From assembly GCA_965216225.1 (NCBI GenBank), contig CBDCFF010000030.1:124001-188000 (forward strand): a stretch of DNA of 64,000 nucleotides. Reading direction: 5' to 3'. Each line of letters opens with the position of its first letter. Positions within the stretch are counted from its first letter, which is position 1. Of the stretch, positions 26,738 to 35,561 are shown in pieces. The notes under the pieces are model-generated. The model was not told the origin of the DNA and did not search any database. It saw only the letters and a program-made list of their open reading frames with translations. Position numbers and translations under genes: made by a program. The stretch is from 3107 sp965216225 (lineage in GTDB: Bacteria > Pseudomonadota > Alphaproteobacteria > Rhodobacterales > Rhodobacteraceae).

Positions 26738-26961
26738 CGCATTTTCGTTCACGATCACTCTTTTCTTGTTCGGCATCCAGAGGCAAGGCCGATGGTCGCG
26801 GCGGGCCGCTGACGAAAAGCAGTTTCCGCGACGAAGCGCTAAATCCCTGTTAATCCGTGATCATGCGAAAGCATGAAAGGGTCTGTCGCGGATTCCGTCA
26901 CCACATCGGGGCGTGGCGCAGGCAGACGACGCAGGGAAACAAAAGCGCGCGCAGGGATGGA

Positions 26962-27540
26962 TCACGGGATACGATTGATGCAGCCCGTGTGCCAGCCGGT
27001 TCCGTCAAGGTCAAGCCGGGTGACGGACAGGTTGTCGATCCTGCGACTGATCGCCTGTACGGGGCCGAGCTTGCCCGCCCGCTGGATCTGGGTCAGGATG
27101 GTGCCCATATGGGCGACGGCGATGATGTGCCGGCCGGGATGGTCGCGGTTCATCCGATCGACAAAGGCTGCGACGCGGGCGGCGGCGTCATTCCAGCTTT
27201 CGCCGCCGGGCGGGGCGGTGTCGCCGGGGTCTTCCCAGTACCTGCGGCTGAGATCGGGGTCGCGGGCGGCTGCCTCGTCAAAGCGCAACCCGTCCCATTC
27301 GCCGAAATGGAATTCCCGAAGTTCACGGGCATCGGGCAGGCGGGTGCGCGCGCCGGAAATCGCGTCTGCGGTCTGGATTGCGCGGCGGAGGTCGGAAGAG
27401 ACCAGAAGCGCGTCCTTTGGCAAGGCCGCGTTCAGCCGGGCGATCCGTGCGGTGTCGGCAATGTCCGCAGGCACATCGCGCCAGCCGGCGAAGGCGTTCT
27501 CGTGTGTCGGGGCATGGCGGACCCACCACCAGACCGTCAT
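26962..27540 (-). CDS. cobC: Histidine phosphatase, alpha-ribazole phosphatase-like
   Basis: 192 residues from the ATG at 27540, overlapping the cobU stop (ATGA). RHG-type motif WVRHAPTHENAFAGWRD, then LREFHFGEWDGLRFDE, and second histidine in IIAVAHMGTIL. Coupling to cobU suggests removal of the 5' phosphate in nucleotide-loop assembly of cobalamin. Family assignment is firm; the precise substrate rests on context. Confidence 0.82.
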   Translation of the reverse strand: MTVWWWVRHAPTHENAFAGWRDVPADIADTARIARLNAALPKDALLVSSDLRRAIQTADAISGARTRLPDARELREFHFGEWDGLRFDEAAARDPDLSRRYWEDPGDTAPPGGESWNDAAARVAAFVDRMNRDHPGRHIIAVAHMGTILTQIQRAGKLGPVQAISRRIDNLSVTRLDLDGTGWHTGCINRIP

Positions 27541-28070
27541 GCGCCGGTCTCCGGCGGGGCGCCTTTCAGGATGACGGGCAGTCCGGCGGTCACGGCGATG
27601 ACCAGCCCGGCCTCTGCGGCAAGGCGCTGGTTGAGGCGTCCCTGTTCCTCGCGAAACGTTCTCGACAGCGCGTTGTCGGGCACGATGCCTGCGCCGACCT
27701 CGTTCGAGACCAGGACGACCGGCGCAGGGCAGGCGGCAAGCGCGGCGATCAGCCGTTCGGTTTCGGCGGGCAGGTCGCTTTCGGCCAGCAGGTGATTGGA
27801 GAGCCAGAGCGTTGCGCAATCGAACAGGACGATTTCACCGGGCCGGGCCGAGTTCAGCGCCGCCGCCGCCTCTGTCGGGGCCTCCACCGTTGTCCAGCCT
27901 GCGCTGCGCCGCGCCTTGTGACGATCCACCCTGGCCCGCATCTCGGGGTCGAGAGCCTGCGCGGTGGCGATGTAGCGGCGCGGGCGACCGGCGTCTGTCG
28001 CCAGCCCCTCGGCATGGCGCGATTTGCCGGAGGCGGCCCCGCCGATTACGAAGGTCAACTGAGGCAGCAT
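27537..28070 (-). CDS. cobU: Adenosylcobinamide kinase/guanylyltransferase
   Basis: 177 residues. P-loop FVIGGAASGKSRHAE, then RRYIATAQALDPEMRARVDR (guanylylation-site region), IVLFDCATLWLSN and LVSNEVGAGIVPDN are diagnostic. It phosphorylates and guanylylates adenosylcobinamide. I chose the start at 28070 (MLPQLTFVIG); 13 further codons upstream are open. I looked for a cobalamin riboswitch upstream and found no convincing conserved boxes. Confidence 0.94.
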   Translation of the reverse strand: MLPQLTFVIGGAASGKSRHAEGLATDAGRPRRYIATAQALDPEMRARVDRHKARRSAGWTTVEAPTEAAAALNSARPGEIVLFDCATLWLSNHLLAESDLPAETERLIAALAACPAPVVLVSNEVGAGIVPDNALSRTFREEQGRLNQRLAAEAGLVIAVTAGLPVILKGAPPETGA

Positions 28071-28460
28071 GGGCGTTCCCGTTCGCGAATCTCCCGTCAG
28101 ACCTAGCAACCCGGCCCGTTCGGGTTAAGCGAAAATTCACATGACGCCACATGAGCATTCCGCGGCATTCCGCAAGAAGGCGGCCCGACCCCGCCCTGAA
28201 AATCCGGGCGGGGATGGCCGAGTCGCCGCCACCGCTTGCGGGGGTGCAAACCGGACGATTTGCAGGCGGGCAGGGATGCGACCGGCCCGGACAGGGACAG
28301 GCGCATTTGTGGAAGCAGATGGTCAGCGCGCAACGCTCTCCCGCGCCGGTGTCTGCCGGTGTCTGCCAGTGTCTGCCGCACGGGACCGATGCGAGGCCCT
28401 GCGCACTCCCGGCGGGCAATCGTTTTCCGCCTGCCCGGCTGCCCGGCTGCCGTTATCCGT
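28071..28460. other. 390-bp gap upstream of cobU
   Basis: No gene supported. It contains three tandem 10-bp units, about GTCTGCCGGT, at 28347-28378. It presumably holds the promoter of cobU-cobC; no clear boxes are visible. Confidence 0.5.
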
Positions 28461-30833
28461 TCAGGATGACACATCATCCGCCCGCGCCGCCGCCACGACA
28501 AACTGCGCGACCACCATCTTGGCCCCTGCCGCGTCAAATTCTATATCCAGCCTGTCGCCGTCAATATCCATCACCGTGCCATAGCCGAACTTGCGATGAA
28601 ACACGCGGTCGCCCTTGCCGTGGGCCGGGACCGCCCCGGCATCAATCACGATATTCCGCGCCCCGCGCGGTTGCGCCACGGGCCGCGCCTCCTGCGCCGC
28701 CTGCATCCGCTTCCAGCCCGGAGAGTTATAGGCGTCCGCCCGTGACGCCCGCGCCTCCATCCGTGCGCCAAGCCCGCCGGCCGCGCCATGACCGCCGCCA
28801 TAAAGCCCCGGCGGGGTCAGAACCTCTATGTGATCCGGGGGCAACTCGTCGATGAAACGCGATGGCAGGGACGATTGCCACTGCCCGTAAACCCGCCGGT
28901 TTGCGGCAAAGGATATTGTGCAGGTCCGTTCTGCCCGGGTGATTCCCACATAGGCAAGGCGGCGCTCCTCCTCCAGCCCCCTGAGCCCGCCTTCGTCCAT
29001 GGAGCGTTGCGAGGGGAACAGCCCGTCTTCCCACCCCGGCAGGAACACCGCCGGATATTCCAGCCCCTTGGCGGCGTGCAGGGTCATGATGGTGACTTTC
29101 TCGCCCTCGGCCACCGCATCATTGTCCATGATCAGCGCCACATGTTCGAGGAACCCTTGCAGACTGCCGAACTCCCCCAGCGCCCTGATCAGTTCCTTCA
29201 GGTTATCCAGCCGCCCCGGCGCATCCGGCGTTCCGGCGTTCTGCCACATGGCCGTGTAACCGGATTCGTCCAGAATCTGCCCGGCCAGTTCCATATGGTC
29301 GGCATCGTCAGCCCCGGCCGGCGCCGACCAAAGGTCCAGTTGCGCCACCAGCCGGAGCAGTTCCGCCCTTGCCCTGCCCTTGATTTCACCCGTATCGAGC
29401 AGCGACCTCAGCCCTTGCAGAAGCGGCACATTGCGCGCCCGCGCGGCGCGCTGGATCGTTTGCAGGGCCTTGTCGCCCACCCCGCGTTTCGGTGTGTTCA
29501 CGATCCGCTCAAAGGCCAGGTCGTCATCGGGGCTGACCACGACCCGGAAATAGGCCATCGCGTCGCGGACCTCCCGCCGTTCATAAAAGCGCGGGCCGCC
29601 GATCACCCGATAGGGCAGGCCGATGCTCAGGAAGCGGTCCTCGAAGGCGCGCATCTGACGCGAGGCGCGCACCAGAATCGCCATGTCATCCGGGCTCATC
29701 GGCGCCCTGCCCCTCGTGCCGCTCTGCATCGCCTCGATCTCTTCGCCGATCCAGCGCGCCTCTTCCTCGCCATCCCAGTGGCCGATCAGGCGAACCTGTT
29801 CACCTTCCGTCGCCTGGGTCCACAGCGTCTTTCCCAACCGCCCCTTGTTCCCGGCAATCACCCCCGACGCGGCGGCCAGGATATGCGGAGTGGAGCGGTA
29901 GTTCTGTTCCAGACGCACCACGCGCACACCGGGAAAATCCTTCTCGAACCGCAGGATGTTGCCGATCTCGGCGCCGCGCCAGCCATAGATCGACTGATCG
30001 TCGTCGCCGACGCAGCAGATGTTCCCGTGCCCGCCCGCCAGCAGCCGCAGCCACAGATACTGGGCAATGTTGGTGTCCTGATATTCATCCACCAGCACAT
30101 GGCGGAACCAGCGCCGGTATCGTTCCAGCACATCCGGGTGCTTCTGAAGAATCGTCACCATGTGCAGCAACAGATCGCCGAAATCCGCCGCATTCAGGGT
30201 CCGCAGCCGCGCCTGATATTCGGCATAAAGCGCAGGCCCCCTGCCGTTGAAGGCTGCGGCCTCTCCTCCCGGCAATGTCTCCGGCGTCCAGGCGCGGTTC
30301 TTCCAGGTGTCGATGATCGCCGCCATCTGCCGGGCGGGCCAGCGCTTTTCGTCGATATTCGCCGCCCGGACAAGCTGTTTCAGCAGCCGGGTCTGATCAT
30401 CCGTGTCCAGAATGGTGAAATTCGGTTTCAGCCCCGCCAGTTCCGCATGTCGGCGCAGGAGCTTTGCGCAGATCGCATGAAACGTGCCCAGCCACGGCAT
30501 CCCCTCTACCGCGTGGCCCAGAAGGGTGCCCACCCGGTTCTTCATCTCGCGCGCCGCCTTGTTGGTGAAGGTGACGGCCAGTACCTCGTCGGGCCGTGCG
30601 CGACCGGTATTCAGCAGATGCGCAATGCGCGCGGTCAGCGCCCTTGTCTTGCCGGTGCCCGCCCCCGCCAGCATCAGAACCGGACCGTCCACAGCCTCCA
30701 CCGCCTCGCGCTGCGCCGGGTTCAGACCGTCCAGCCAGGGCGAAGGGCAGGCCGGCCGGGCAAGCCGGCTCAGCCGTGGCGCGGGGGCAGCGGCCCCGGA
30801 AGTGTCGTCGTCGTCTTTGTCAATACTGCTCAT
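28461..30833 (-). CDS. uvrD: DNA helicase UvrD/PcrA
   Basis: 790 residues from the ATG at 30833 (MSSIDKDDDD). Superfamily 1A helicase motifs in order: LNPAQREAV (Q motif), LAGAGTGKTRALTARIAHLL (Walker A), VLAVTFTNKAAREM, HVLVDEYQDTN (Walker B), CVGDDDQSIYGWRGA, LEQNYRST, VTIMTLHAAKGLEY and EEERRLAYVGITRAE. The C-terminal Tudor-like domain (GDRVFHRKFGYGTVMDID) is present. It acts in nucleotide excision and mismatch repair. Length and motifs are normal. Confidence 0.95.
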   Translation of the reverse strand: MSSIDKDDDDTSGAAAPAPRLSRLARPACPSPWLDGLNPAQREAVEAVDGPVLMLAGAGTGKTRALTARIAHLLNTGRARPDEVLAVTFTNKAAREMKNRVGTLLGHAVEGMPWLGTFHAICAKLLRRHAELAGLKPNFTILDTDDQTRLLKQLVRAANIDEKRWPARQMAAIIDTWKNRAWTPETLPGGEAAAFNGRGPALYAEYQARLRTLNAADFGDLLLHMVTILQKHPDVLERYRRWFRHVLVDEYQDTNIAQYLWLRLLAGGHGNICCVGDDDQSIYGWRGAEIGNILRFEKDFPGVRVVRLEQNYRSTPHILAAASGVIAGNKGRLGKTLWTQATEGEQVRLIGHWDGEEEARWIGEEIEAMQSGTRGRAPMSPDDMAILVRASRQMRAFEDRFLSIGLPYRVIGGPRFYERREVRDAMAYFRVVVSPDDDLAFERIVNTPKRGVGDKALQTIQRAARARNVPLLQGLRSLLDTGEIKGRARAELLRLVAQLDLWSAPAGADDADHMELAGQILDESGYTAMWQNAGTPDAPGRLDNLKELIRALGEFGSLQGFLEHVALIMDNDAVAEGEKVTIMTLHAAKGLEYPAVFLPGWEDGLFPSQRSMDEGGLRGLEEERRLAYVGITRAERTCTISFAANRRVYGQWQSSLPSRFIDELPPDHIEVLTPPGLYGGGHGAAGGLGARMEARASRADAYNSPGWKRMQAAQEARPVAQPRGARNIVIDAGAVPAHGKGDRVFHRKFGYGTVMDIDGDRLDIEFDAAGAKMVVAQFVVAAARADDVSS

Positions 30834-30951
30834 GGCGGAAACCCTAGCGGCATTCGTGCGGAAGGAAAAGAGTGTTCCATCTATGTTCCAGATGAAATCC
30901 GGGCTGGGCAACCCTGTCGCCCGCGCCTACCAATGGGGAGCTATGCGTGAA

Positions 30952-31079
30952 TTTAGGCTCAGGACTCATAGGGCCTGTGGACATTCATATTCACGAAAGG
31001 AGTTTTCTTATTGGTTGAGTTCTGATTCAAGGTCAGGAAACAATGGAGATTGGCCATGGATCGAGCGGTATTGAATGAT
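30952..31079 (+). mobile_element. IS5-family (IS427-like) left-end relic
   Basis: GGCTCAGGACTCATAGGGCC and the following CTGTGGACATTCATATTCAC look like the end of an IS5-family element. A ribosome-binding site GGAG and ATG at 31056 begin MDRAVLND, the usual start of such transposases. The copy is cut after eight codons by IS481 copy 2, and no continuation is found on the other side. Confidence 0.6.
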
Positions 31080-32138
31080 TGTTCCATCCCGTATGATCAT
31101 ATTTCCCCTCGTCGATCTGCCCTTTTCATGGCAAGGTCGGTTCTGTGGGACATTCGGGACGGGGTGCGACCATGGTGATCCAACTTCACAAGCAGGCTAC
31201 AACGACGCCGAAGGTTCGGTCGGCCCTCCAGGCCAGTGATGCGTCTGCTTCCATCTTGGCGGAGCGATACGGGACGACCGAGCAGACTGTCTACAAATGG
31301 CGGCGCCGCGATGGCGTCGAGGATCGCAGCCACACGCCACACCGGCTGCAAACCACGCTGACACCGGCGCAAGAGGCGGTTGCGGTGACCTTGCGCAGGA
31401 CGCTGCTGGTATCACTCGACGACCTGCTGGCGGTGGTGCGAGAGTTCCTGAATCCGAATGCCTCGCGCTCTGGCCTGGACCGCTGCCTTCGTCGTCATGG
31501 TGTGGGAAACCTACGCGATCTGAAGGCCAAAGCACCGAAGCCGAAGCACAGCGCCTTCAAGGCCTACGAGCCAGGACACATACACATCGACCTGAAATAC
31601 CTACCGCAAATGGCCGATGAAACCTCGCGCCGCTATCTTTTCGTGGCCATCGACCGGGCGACGCGTTGGGTCTTCATTCGTGTCTTCAAAGCCAGGACTG
31701 CCGCCAACGCCCGCCGCTTCCTGCGCGATCTGGAACGGGTCTGCCCGATTTGCATCCGCACTGTGTTGACCGATAACGGCAAGGAGTTCACCGACCGGCT
31801 GTTTGGTCTACGCAAACGCGCTGCAACCGGCGCGCATGCGTTCGATGCGCTTTGCGCAGACCTTGATATCGACCACCGCTTGACCCCGCCGAAGTCGCCC
31901 CAAACCAACGGCATGGTCGAGAGGTTCAACGGCCGCATCGAGGAGGTGCTCCAAAGCCATCACTTCCGTTCCGGCGAAAACCTGGAGACAACGCTGCACC
32001 GCTATGTCTGGCTCTACAACCAGCAGTTTCCTCAGTCGGCATTGAGCACCAGAACGCCCTTGCAGGCCATGAAGGACTGGCACAAACTCAAGCCGGAACT
32101 GTTCAAAAAACAGCCATACTACCTTCCGGGATGTGACA
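31080..32138 (+). mobile_element. IS481-family element, copy 2
   Basis: Same length (1059 bp) and ends as copy 1. The flanks AATGAT and ACTAGG do not match, and they belong to unrelated sequences (an IS5 relic to the left, a sugar cluster to the right). The lack of a duplication points to a deletion or recombination at this copy. Confidence 0.93.
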
Positions 32139-32143
32139 ACTAG
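31172..32143 (+). CDS. IS481-family transposase, copy 2
   Basis: As copy 1, with GHIHIDLK for GYIHIDLK, LERVCP for LERACP and a terminal CDN for CDT. As in copy 1, the final codon and the TAG stop come from flanking DNA. HTH and DDE motifs are intact, so it is probably active. Confidence 0.92.
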   Translation: MVIQLHKQATTTPKVRSALQASDASASILAERYGTTEQTVYKWRRRDGVEDRSHTPHRLQTTLTPAQEAVAVTLRRTLLVSLDDLLAVVREFLNPNASRSGLDRCLRRHGVGNLRDLKAKAPKPKHSAFKAYEPGHIHIDLKYLPQMADETSRRYLFVAIDRATRWVFIRVFKARTAANARRFLRDLERVCPICIRTVLTDNGKEFTDRLFGLRKRAATGAHAFDALCADLDIDHRLTPPKSPQTNGMVERFNGRIEEVLQSHHFRSGENLETTLHRYVWLYNQQFPQSALSTRTPLQAMKDWHKLKPELFKKQPYYLPGCDN

Positions 32144-32165
32144 GCGCTTGTCCCGGCGAACCCCG

Positions 32166-32614
32166 TCAGCGCCGAAGGGCAACCCCGGCGAATTGTGGCT
32201 CCCTGTAGAGATGGCGCGCAAATTCGAATGGGAAACCGCCCCCGCGCAGCATGTAGTCATGGCGCAGAACCGGATGGCCGCCCGCCGTCACCACCACACG
32301 ATCCGCCGCATCGCGGATCGCACAGACGCCGGAGGACATGAAAATATCGACGCCCGGTTCCTTCAGCCGCGCCGCTGCCGAATCGCAAAAGCCGCGCAAC
32401 CCCTTTTGCGCCGGGTAGCAGAAGCGGTTGTTGACGCTCTTCCCGGCAAAGCGGTCATCGCCGGACAGCACAGAGACGCCAACGCGCGCGTCCCGGAACG
32501 GATCGCTTTCCTTCAGCGCGATCCTCTCGGCATCCGTTCCGGGTTTCGGGCGCGAAACAGCCCAGCCAGGGCGGAAAGGTGGGCTGCATGATCGCGACGG
32601 AACTCACTCGACAT
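32166..32614 (-). pseudogene. Frameshifted unknown gene coupled to the nonulosonate synthase
   Basis: An ATG at 32614 overlaps the end of the synthase gene and encodes MSSEFRRDHAAHLSALAG, then FRARNPERMPRGSR and a stop. One frame over, the protein continues as ALKESDPFRDARVGVSVLSG, FAGKSVNNRFCYPAQKGLRG and RVVVTAGGHPVLRHDYM, ending at 32166 close to IS481 copy 2. I do not recognise the family with confidence. The second part has a faint resemblance to FAD-dependent amine-oxidase-type proteins. It looks truncated as well as frameshifted. Confidence 0.55.
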
Positions 32615-33647
32615 CCTCATGGGTGATCGGATGGCCCTGCCTGACCGCCCGCGCCAGCCTGCGACCGCGCACCGCATCCCGGTCATTGGGCGGAATGCCC
32701 GCGCCGGGGCGGACAAAGCGAAAGTCGGCATCGGTCAGGCAATGGCCTGCGGGCAGGTCGCGCAGGGCAAAGGCGGAACGGCGACCGATGGATTTTGAAA
32801 CCTGCTCTGCCCCTGTCGTCTGCTTGACGGAACTGCCCCTAGTGGCGTGGATGTCCTGCACGCCGCGCGCGATCTCCGCCATGATCGCCGGCGTTGCGGA
32901 AAAGCGGTGGTCCGGACCCTTGCGCGCCGGGTCGCTGGTATAGTGCTTTTCAATCGCCACCGCGCCCATTGCGGCGGCGGTCAGCGGGCCGATTGCCCCT
33001 TCGGTATGATCGGAAAAGCCGACCATCCGCCCGAAGGCCGCGCCCATCGCGGCCATGGCGTTCAGGTTGATCTGCTCCAGCGGGGCCGGATAGCCGGAAC
33101 AGCAGTGCAACAGCACCACCTCGCCCGATCCGGCCTTCTCCAGCACCTCCAGTGCGTGGGCGATTTCATTCATCGTGGCCATCCCGGTGGAAAGGATGAC
33201 CGGTTTGCCCGTGCCTGCAACCGCCTCCAGCAGATCGTCATAGGTCATTTCGAACGAGGCGATCTTGTAGATCGCGCAACCGAGGTCTTCGATGAAATCC
33301 AGATCGCGGGGGTCGTAGACCGAGGTGAAGGGCAACAGGCCGCGTTCCCGCGCCCTGGCGAAGAGGGGCTTGTGGAACGCCATCGGCATGGCTGCGGATT
33401 GATAGAGTTCATAAAGGTTTTCCCTCCCCCAGACCGGATCGACCCGCATCGAGGGATGGTCGGACCGGATGGTCAGCGTGTCGGCGTCGTAGGTCTGCAA
33501 CTTCAGGCAATCCCAACCCGCATCGGCGGCAATATCGACCAGCGCCATGGCCTGATCCGGATCGCGGTCGTGGTTGGCGCCGACCTCGGCAATCAGCAGG
33601 CATTTTTCGTCCGCTCCAATGTGTTTGCCTTCGATGATCAGGGTCAT
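32604..33647 (-). CDS. Nonulosonic acid synthase (NeuB/PseI/LegI family)
   Basis: 347 residues. It condenses phosphoenolpyruvate with a hexosamine derivative to a sialic-, pseudaminic- or legionaminic-acid-type sugar for surface polysaccharide. A TIM-barrel NeuB domain (CLLIAEVGANHDRDPDQAM, LKLQTYDADTLT, LPFTSVYDPRDLDFIEDLG, FSDHTEGAIGPLTAAAMGA, IEKHYTSDPARKGPDH) is followed by a C-terminal SAF domain (RSAFALRDLPAGHCLTDADF). ATG at 33647 with GGAGG upstream, overlapping the stop of the PseG-like gene. The gene is complete, although its neighbours on both sides are damaged. Which of the three sugars is made cannot be told from sequence by eye. Confidence 0.9.
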   Translation of the reverse strand: MTLIIEGKHIGADEKCLLIAEVGANHDRDPDQAMALVDIAADAGWDCLKLQTYDADTLTIRSDHPSMRVDPVWGRENLYELYQSAAMPMAFHKPLFARARERGLLPFTSVYDPRDLDFIEDLGCAIYKIASFEMTYDDLLEAVAGTGKPVILSTGMATMNEIAHALEVLEKAGSGEVVLLHCCSGYPAPLEQINLNAMAAMGAAFGRMVGFSDHTEGAIGPLTAAAMGAVAIEKHYTSDPARKGPDHRFSATPAIMAEIARGVQDIHATRGSSVKQTTGAEQVSKSIGRRSAFALRDLPAGHCLTDADFRFVRPGAGIPPNDRDAVRGRRLARAVRQGHPITHEDVE

Positions 33648-33852
33648 GAACGGCCTCCCGGCGTCAGCTTCAGCATCTCTTCAATCACATTTGCCGCGCC
33701 CTGACCATCAACCAGTTGCCGCGCCCTGTGGTTCGGGCGGAAGAGCGCGCCTTGCCGATCGGGGTCTGCCGACAGGGACAGACAACGCCGCAGATGCCCT
33801 ATTCCGACTGCGGGCGATGCCTCTGGCGCAAGGCGATCAGCGGGCGGCTCAC
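33644..33852 (-). pseudogene. PseG-like sugar-nucleotide hydrolase/transferase, internally deleted
   Basis: A GTG at 33852 overlaps the upstream stop (GTGA) and begins SRPLIALR. After a 1-base frame change the sequence reads EASPAVGIGHLRRCLSLSAD, the N-terminal nucleotide-sugar motif of PseG-type proteins. It then jumps to RARQLVDGQGAANVIEEML, typical of their C-terminus, and stops at 33644. About 250 central residues are missing. The remnant cannot be functional. It shows the cluster once made an activated nonulosonate precursor, possibly pseudaminic acid. Confidence 0.65.
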
Positions 33853-35258
33853 GGGCGGTTCTCCAGATAGGGGGCAAGCTCTTGCATGGTGCGGTCGCTG
33901 GCGCCTTTGTGGGCCTGGTTGAAACCGCGTGTCCTGGCCTGAAAGGCCGCCCGCCGGTCGGGGCAGGAATAGAGATCGACCAGCAGTTGCGCCAGTTCCC
34001 CGGCGGTGTCGCGCGCGATCAGCGCACCCGCGTCCATTGCCTCCCGGGCCGGGTAGGCAATGCCGTAAAGGCTTGGCCCCGTCACCACGGGGCGTTCCAG
34101 CGCCAGCGGTTCGATGATATTGTGCCCGCCCATCGGGGCAAGCGTGGCGCCCACGAATACGATGTCGCCCAGCGTATAGTAGAAATCCATTTCGCCGATT
34201 GAATCGCCCACCAGCACATTCCACTCACCGGCCCCGGCGCAGGGAGTCAGCCGGTCATTCAGAATGGCGCTCCGCCGCGCCACGCGCAGGCCGTTTTGCC
34301 GCAACCGCCGTGCGACCGGATCGAACCTTTGCGGGCTGCGCGGAACCCAGACGATGCGCGGCGGCGTCCCGGCTGCCTTGCGCACTGTCCGGATCACACC
34401 GACAAGTTCCGCTTCCTCGTCTGCAATCGAGGACGCGATGGTAAGGACCGGCTGCCCGCCCAGCCCTTTCCTGAACGCTTCGGCAGCGCGTTTCTGCGCG
34501 TCCTCGATTTCCAGATCGAATTTCAGTTCACCGACGACCCGGACGCGATCCCGCGCCACCCCCGCCCGCAGATACCTGTCTGCCCGCTCTGTGGATTTGG
34601 TAATGATCCGGCTGTAGAATTTCCAGAACTCACCGCGTTTGAGGCCCCGAATGCTTTTGTCGCGCCGGAAGCCGCGTTCAGTGTAGTTGCCGTTGATCTG
34701 CACCATGGGCAGCCCGATGCGCGCCGCCTCTGCCATCAGGCCGGGCCAGAGCTCGGCCTCCACCACGATTCCCAGCCGTGGATTCTGCCGTTTCAGAAAC
34801 AGGCGCACCGCCCAGAAGAGATCGGCAGGCATGTAGCCGTGTATGAGCTGCCCCGACGATATTGCATCGGGAAAGAGCGCCCGCCCCGCGCCAAGACCCG
34901 CCGGAGAGCCATGGGTCAGGATCACGGTTTCGCCGCTGTCCAGAAGTGACCGGACAACCCTGCCTGCGGCGCGCGTCTCGCCCAGGGAAACCGCATGAAC
35001 GAGGATGCCGCCCGGCCTGCGCGCACGGCGCAGAAAGCCGAAACGCTCCGGCAGGTTCCGTTTGTAGAGGGGTTCTTTTCGCGCGCGCAGGAAAAGCAGC
35101 AGGAGCAGCCCCGGCAACCCGAGATGCAACGCGACCTGATAGAGCCAATAGGCCAACCGCAGCGACCCCGACCAAGGAAACTGTCGGAGAACGGCCCCGT
35201 TCGGCGAGGGCGCGGCGCCCGCAGGGGGCAGTGTCGAATCGGGCAAATCTGTCGCCAT
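33849..35258 (-). CDS. WaaA/KdtA-type glycosyltransferase
   Basis: 469 residues, GT30-like two-domain enzyme at the inner membrane. N-terminal hydrophobic anchor (LAYWLYQVALHLGLPGLLLL), then LVHAVSLGETRAAGRVVRSL with the conserved catalytic-type glutamate. YMPADLFWAVRLFLKRQNP, VVEAELWPGLMAEA, VIRTVRKAAGTPPRIVWVPR and FVGATLAPMGGHNIIEPLAL follow. Classic members transfer Kdo to lipid A. Coupling (GTGA) to nonulosonate genes suggests this copy may transfer a nonulosonic acid instead, since both are keto sugars activated as CMP derivatives. That is an inference; the genomic Kdo transferase could equally be this gene. Confidence 0.8.
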   Translation of the reverse strand: MATDLPDSTLPPAGAAPSPNGAVLRQFPWSGSLRLAYWLYQVALHLGLPGLLLLLFLRARKEPLYKRNLPERFGFLRRARRPGGILVHAVSLGETRAAGRVVRSLLDSGETVILTHGSPAGLGAGRALFPDAISSGQLIHGYMPADLFWAVRLFLKRQNPRLGIVVEAELWPGLMAEAARIGLPMVQINGNYTERGFRRDKSIRGLKRGEFWKFYSRIITKSTERADRYLRAGVARDRVRVVGELKFDLEIEDAQKRAAEAFRKGLGGQPVLTIASSIADEEAELVGVIRTVRKAAGTPPRIVWVPRSPQRFDPVARRLRQNGLRVARRSAILNDRLTPCAGAGEWNVLVGDSIGEMDFYYTLGDIVFVGATLAPMGGHNIIEPLALERPVVTGPSLYGIAYPAREAMDAGALIARDTAGELAQLLVDLYSCPDRRAAFQARTRGFNQAHKGASDRTMQELAPYLENRP

Positions 35259-35561
35259 TCCCGGTCAATCCGCTGCTTTTCCGGTGGGGTAGCACAGCCC
35301 GCAGGCGAAGTCACAGGGCCAACGTGCCCGCCCCGGTTTCCGGCGTCGGAACTGCCGTGATCCGGGCGCGTTTTCCAGTGATCGAACGGGGTGCCCGTAC
35401 AGGCGGCGGGCGGGGGCGGATGCCGTTCGCGCGGACAAGCGGGGTCGCGATGCTCCGGCGCTGAGGTTCGGCGATGGCCTTCGGCCTCGGGCTTGTTCCC
35501 CGCCGCCACCCGGCATAGGGTCGCGGGGATACACCGGACATGGGACTGACAAGGGGCTGAC
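35259..35561. other. Divergent intergenic region
   Basis: About 300 bp between the WaaA-type gene (minus strand) and the epimerase (plus strand). No gene is supported. It should contain two divergent promoters; no clear boxes were seen. Confidence 0.5.

Noticed and set aside
28071..28460. Cobalamin riboswitch upstream of cobU
   Set aside because: I could not find the conserved B12-box and core elements in proper order on the minus strand; only GC-rich sequence and 10-bp repeats are present.
28788..30950. A 720-codon open frame opposite the helicase gene
   Set aside because: Shadow of uvrD; no motif and no ribosome-binding site.
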